Assembly: GCA_937870635.1 (NCBI GenBank)
Contig: CALMZP010000053.1
Location: 1-64,000 of the forward strand
DNA: 64,000 bases
From: an uncultured Acidobacteriota bacterium
Lineage (GTDB): Bacteria > Acidobacteriota > Thermoanaerobaculia > Gp7-AA8
Direction: 5' to 3'
Below are positions 60,004 through 64,000 of the stretch, in pieces. Below the pieces are notes generated by a model, which saw nothing but the letters and a program-made list of their open reading frames with translations, searched no databases and was not told where the DNA came from. The position numbers and the translations under genes were made by a program. The first letter of the stretch is position 1. Each line of letters begins with the position of its first letter.

Positions 60004-61356
60004 TCAATCACATCCTCTCGCCGGAACGACCGAGGCCTCGAAATACCTCGCGCGGGCGATGTCGGCGAGCTTTCCTCTTCTTCGGATGAAGTTCGCCGCG
60101 CACGGCTCGCTCGAGAGCGAATCCATCAATAGATAGCCTTCGCGGGGACGCGGCTGCTCGGACAGATCGACGGCCTGGCGGCCATAGAACTCGACGAACG
60201 GAACCACACCCGACGTCGTGTAGACCGTGCCGCGATCGGTCGAGGCGATGGCCTGCTGGATCGGCGGCATCTCTTCCCGCACCTGTCGCAGGACCGGCGA
60301 CGCGTTGATCGCGAAGACCGCCGCGACCAGCGCGCAGAGCCCCGCGCCGGCGATCTCGCTCCGGACGATCGTCGCGATGCCCAGCGCCGCGAGCAGCGCG
60401 AACATCGGAAGATAGGCGATCACGTAACGCGAAGCCGCGTTGAGATCGAGCATCAGCCACGAAAAGACGGCGATCGGCCCGAACATCGCCAGGAGAAGCA
60501 GGTGCTGCCTGCGCAGCAGCGCGACGATCAGCCCGATGAAGGCGAGAACCGGAATGGCTTTGTCGAGTGCACCGGACCCGCGCGTTGGCTTGAAGAAGGT
60601 CCTCATCAGTGACACCAGCGATGGCCGCGTCGGGCTGCGGAAGGAATCGACTCTCGATACGTACTCCTGCTGCACCTGCACCGCGTCGAGGTATTCGCGG
60701 GCGGAGGAACTGGCGATCGCGGCTCCGCCATAGCTTGCTGACACGATCGCCGCCAGCATGGCCGGACCCAGCCAGGGGGGTGGCTCGACCTTCGACCTTC
60801 GACCTTCGACCTTCGGCTGGCGAATTGCCTTCCATGTTGCCATCGCGAAGGGAACGGCCGCGATCAACGCCAGTTGCGGTCTGAAGCCCAGGGCGATGCC
60901 GAAGAGCACACAGCCCCACAGATAGGAACCGCGCAGGAAAAGGACCGACGCGCCGAGGATCAGCGCTAAACCGGGGACGTCGGTGAAGGCGGTGCCGCCG
61001 TAATACCAGGCGTTCGGCGCGAAAGCGACGATCAACGCGCCGCCGACCGATGTTCCGACATTGAAGCCGAGCAATCGCGCCAGCAGGTACGTCAGCGGGA
61101 AGACACACATCGCACCGGCGGTCACCACGGCCTGCAGCGCGTGGAACTCCGAGACGCCGAAAATCGAGATGATCTTGCCGAGCGCGATGTACAGCGGAAA
61201 CCCCGGGGGATGCGGATGGTGCACGACGACGTCGTAATCACGGACCGCGGAGGCGAAAAGAATCTCGTCCCACTCCCACGGCGCTCGTGAAATGGCGACA
61301 AGGCGCGTCGCGGCCACGAAAACCGCGAGCAACCCCACGCCCACCCGCTCCCGCAC
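60004..61356 (-). CDS. GT39/ArnT-like membrane glycosyltransferase
   Basis: 450 residues, GTG start, about 10-12 TM helices. The PWEWDEILFASAVRDYD segment near the N-terminus matches the acidic active-site loop of GT39 (DxE) proteins, and HHPHPPGFPLYIALGK follows. A soluble C-terminal tail is present. Residues about 181-191 (PKVEGRRSKVEPP) are encoded by a tandem GAAGGTC heptamer array in a cytoplasmic loop. Likely transfers a sugar from a polyprenyl phosphate; acceptor unknown. It overlaps the next gene's stop by 1 nt. Confidence 0.8.
   Translation of the reverse strand: MRERVGVGLLAVFVAATRLVAISRAPWEWDEILFASAVRDYDVVVHHPHPPGFPLYIALGKIISIFGVSEFHALQAVVTAGAMCVFPLTYLLARLLGFNVGTSVGGALIVAFAPNAWYYGGTAFTDVPGLALILGASVLFLRGSYLWGCVLFGIALGFRPQLALIAAVPFAMATWKAIRQPKVEGRRSKVEPPPWLGPAMLAAIVSASYGGAAIASSSAREYLDAVQVQQEYVSRVDSFRSPTRPSLVSLMRTFFKPTRGSGALDKAIPVLAFIGLIVALLRRQHLLLLAMFGPIAVFSWLMLDLNAASRYVIAYLPMFALLAALGIATIVRSEIAGAGLCALVAAVFAINASPVLRQVREEMPPIQQAIASTDRGTVYTTSGVVPFVEFYGRQAVDLSEQPRPREGYLLMDSLSSEPCAANFIRRRGKLADIARARYFEASVVPARGCD
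60784..60815. repeat. Tandem heptamer repeat, GACCTTC family, inside the GT39-like gene
   Basis: Four tandem CGACCTT units without opposing arm. Seen on the coding strand it gives KVEGRRSKVE, i.e. one amino-acid heptad of charged residues inserted in frame between two TM segments. The same unit forms the intergenic inverted repeat at 56541. Confidence 0.9.
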
Positions 61357-62333
61357 TACTGGAGTACCTCGGCCGTCCCGCGGCCGCCGTAAACGATCAC
61401 GTAGCGGAAAGCGCGCTCCTCCGGATCGATGACCATTTTCTCCCCGGGCGCGAACACGAACGGCATCGTCGGCGGCTCGAGCGCGGTGAGTTCCTCAGGC
61501 GCGTTGGCAGTGCGCGCATAGATGACGGAGGGCATACCCGTGCCGCGCGTGAATGTGAGACGGACACGTCCGCGCGTCGGACCGAAGTCGAACGCCGTTG
61601 CCCGCACTCCCTTTCGCCCGCCGACGGCGACGCCGTCGCGGATCTCGATCGTGGGGATGTCAGTACGGTAGTGCTGAACGTCGCGCGGCGTGAGAAGTGC
61701 CGCCGCCTCCACCGCGGGATCGCCGCGGCGAACCGTAAGGAAGTTCCATCGGCCGATCGGCGGTTCGCCGATGATCATGGGCGGCACCGGCGCTCCCACA
61801 TCGTGCAGCGGGAGGCGGTCGTCCCAGCGCTGGAAGATCTTCCACTGGGGCCCGGTCACGATGAAGTTCTCGATCTCCGGTTTGATGTCGACGGCGGCGA
61901 TCAATCCGCCAACGCCGTTCGTGCTGCGGACGGCGACGACCATCCGGTTGCCCCGGTCACGAGCAAGCTCGGATACGTCGAAGACGTCGAGCTGCCGGTC
62001 GTCGCTGGAGCGGCGGCCACCGATCCGCTTTCCATTGAAATAGAGCGTGTACTCCGGGTCGCCGAGAATCTTGATGCGCGTCCAGTTCCGGCCCGGAGGC
62101 AGGTCGAAGTCGCGCGCCGCGAAGAACGCCACGGGCATGTTGCGGTTGATCCGGTGAGGGGCCCATATCCAGCTCGCTTCGCCGGTGATGTCGTAGAACT
62201 TCGTTGCGTAAAGGCGCCACAGGTAGCTGAACGACGCCGTGAGGAGCACGACGAAAATGACCGCCGCCGTCAGCCGGCGCATCAGTTCGCGATCGGCTGG
62301 CGCGATAGGGGGGTTAGAATCCGCCGCGTCCAT
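61356..62333 (-). CDS. Membrane-anchored beta-sandwich protein (probable partner of the GT39-like gene)
   Basis: 325 residues. TM helix about 18-38, then an extracytoplasmic beta-rich domain containing GEASWIWAPHRINRNMPVAFFAARDFDLPPGRNWTRIKI (abbreviated) and FNGKRIGG, resembling galactose-binding-like jelly-roll folds. The start at 62333 is chosen provisionally: it overlaps the divergent kdsB start by 2 nt; a later ATG at 62283 would leave a 49-bp gap. Immediately upstream of the GT39-like gene, overlapping by 1 nt. Function unknown. Confidence 0.6.
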   Translation of the reverse strand: MDAADSNPPIAPADRELMRRLTAAVIFVVLLTASFSYLWRLYATKFYDITGEASWIWAPHRINRNMPVAFFAARDFDLPPGRNWTRIKILGDPEYTLYFNGKRIGGRRSSDDRQLDVFDVSELARDRGNRMVVAVRSTNGVGGLIAAVDIKPEIENFIVTGPQWKIFQRWDDRLPLHDVGAPVPPMIIGEPPIGRWNFLTVRRGDPAVEAAALLTPRDVQHYRTDIPTIEIRDGVAVGGRKGVRATAFDFGPTRGRVRLTFTRGTGMPSVIYARTANAPEELTALEPPTMPFVFAPGEKMVIDPEERAFRYVIVYGGRGTAEVLQ

Positions 62334-63054
62334 GAAGGCGGTCATTCTAATTCCTGCACGGTGGGCCTCGACGCGATTCCCGGGGAAGCCGCTGACGCCC
62401 ATCGCCGGGGTGTCGCTGGTTCGGCGCGTTTTCGATCGGGCGGTGACCGTGCGCGGCGCCACCGCCGTCTACGTCGCCACGGACGACGACCGCATCGCAT
62501 CCCACGTCCGGGCGTTCGGCGGCAACGTCCTGCAGCCGGAAGGCGACTTCCAGACCGGCACCGATCGCATTGCCGCCGCCGTGCGCCTGCTCCCTCCCGG
62601 GTTCGACCAGGTGATCAACGTCCAGGGCGACGAGCCGCTGATCGACACCGAGAGCGTCGACCGGGTCATCGACGCGCTCCAGCACGAGCCGATCGACATC
62701 GCCACCCTCGCCTCGCCCATCGAGACGGATGAGGAGTACACGAGCCAGGACGTCGTGAAGGTTGTCACCGTTCTGTCCGGTGACGCTCTCTACTTCTCAC
62801 GCGCGCCGATTCCGTTCGGTTCGCGGGAAGCGGCGCGGCGGCACATCGGTTTGTATGGATATCAGACGAGAGCTCTTCTGCGTTTCGCTTCGCTGCCGCG
62901 GACTCCGCTCGAGCGGACAGAATCGCTCGAACAGTTGCGAGCATTGCAGAACGGCTTTAAAATTCGAGTACTGCACACGGACAAGCCCCACCTCGGAGTC
63001 GACCGCCCCGAGGATGTCCCGCGCGTCGAGAGTGAGCTTGCGAAATTGCGCTGA
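62332..63054 (+). CDS. kdsB: 3-deoxy-manno-octulosonate cytidylyltransferase (CMP-KDO synthetase)
   Basis: 240 residues. VILIPARWASTRFPGKPL is the nucleotide-binding signature; VINVQGDEPLID and the LYFSRAPIPF segment are family-conserved. It activates KDO for LPS core, so this bacterium makes LPS. ATG at 62332. Confidence 0.96.
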   Translation: MKAVILIPARWASTRFPGKPLTPIAGVSLVRRVFDRAVTVRGATAVYVATDDDRIASHVRAFGGNVLQPEGDFQTGTDRIAAAVRLLPPGFDQVINVQGDEPLIDTESVDRVIDALQHEPIDIATLASPIETDEEYTSQDVVKVVTVLSGDALYFSRAPIPFGSREAARRHIGLYGYQTRALLRFASLPRTPLERTESLEQLRALQNGFKIRVLHTDKPHLGVDRPEDVPRVESELAKLR

Positions 63055-63141
63055 GATCCATGGAGGACATTCGTGAGCGTGACGCTCACAATGCACCTCT
63101 CTCAGCACTCTCAGCAGCAGACCCCTCCCTCCCGCTCCCCC

Positions 63142-64000
<859 letters not shown>

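Overview
This window is a 64 kb high-GC chromosomal segment from a Gram-negative bacterium, most likely an acidobacterium (Acidobacteriota). Several features point that way: an RpoB with a Cys-rich zinc-ribbon insertion near its N-terminus, an Oar-like TonB receptor with a carboxypeptidase-regulatory N-domain, a sulfatase-like/TPR fusion lipoprotein, paired TldD/PmbA proteins and SpmA/SpmB homologues. kdsB, bamD and cpoB imply an LPS-bearing outer membrane. The phylum assignment is an inference; no rRNA gene is present.

Layout. 1-12 kb (minus strand): the ancestral tRNA/translation/transcription cluster, in order of transcription tRNA-Thr(UGU), tRNA-Tyr, tRNA-Gly, tRNA-Thr(GGU), rpmG, tRNA-Trp, secE, nusG, rplK, rplA, rplJ, rplL, rpoB, a small zinc-finger ORF, and rpoC (cut by the window start). 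No tuf gene lies in the usual place after tRNA-Thr(GGU). 12-22.4 kb (minus): rlmB; the coupled chain ispD-ispF-gltX-M16 peptidase-pyrD; then rplM-rpsI, rpsB-tsf-pyrH-frr. 22.5-27 kb: a secreted CHRD protein, then folD-coaE and an APC permease on plus, and a truncated secreted ORF. 26-36.6 kb (minus): tldD/pmbA with a separate Tat-signal micro-ORF, spmA-spmB, and a tyrosine phenol-lyase between two paralogous secreted repeat proteins. 36.8-45 kb: sulfatase-like/TPR lipoprotein (plus), large TonB receptor, corC-like gene and era (minus), and a small plus-strand hypothetical gene. 45-53.3 kb (minus): ppa, a flavin reductase-like gene, def, a cNMP-binding/TPR protein, cpoB, bamD, rpe, a PASTA protein and lon. 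53.4-64 kb: a PHP-domain gene, an outer-membrane barrel protein, pyk-aroF, a small secreted protein, a GT39-like membrane protein with a partner, kdsB and the start of pyrG.

The most striking content is not a gene. About twenty intergenic elements are built from tandem 7-bp units, usually arranged as two reverse-complementary arms around a unique spacer. At least eight different 7-mers share this same architecture (AATCCAA, ATGTTGA, GAGAATT, GTGCTTG, TGGCTCC, GAAGGAT, GACCTTC, AATGCAR). They sit between genes of every functional class, including within the ribosomal/tRNA cluster, and occasionally enter coding sequence. A second element, a GCGGGCGAGGTCGCCCGC palindrome with a one-sided GCTCCAC tail, occurs at least nine times. 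In pyrD, gltX, the M16 peptidase and cpoB it lies in frame inside the gene and adds a short ARATSPA-type or AGEVARAP peptide, recalling Rickettsia palindromic elements. A third ~100-bp family (GTCATCCCGAGCG...CGCTCGGGATGAC) keeps a conserved loop.

Most other genes are ordinary housekeeping genes with good matches to well-known families. Gene starts were chosen by Shine-Dalgarno sites, family N-termini and stop/start overlaps; TTG starts are frequent (rpoC, rpsB, rpsI, bamD, the APC permease).
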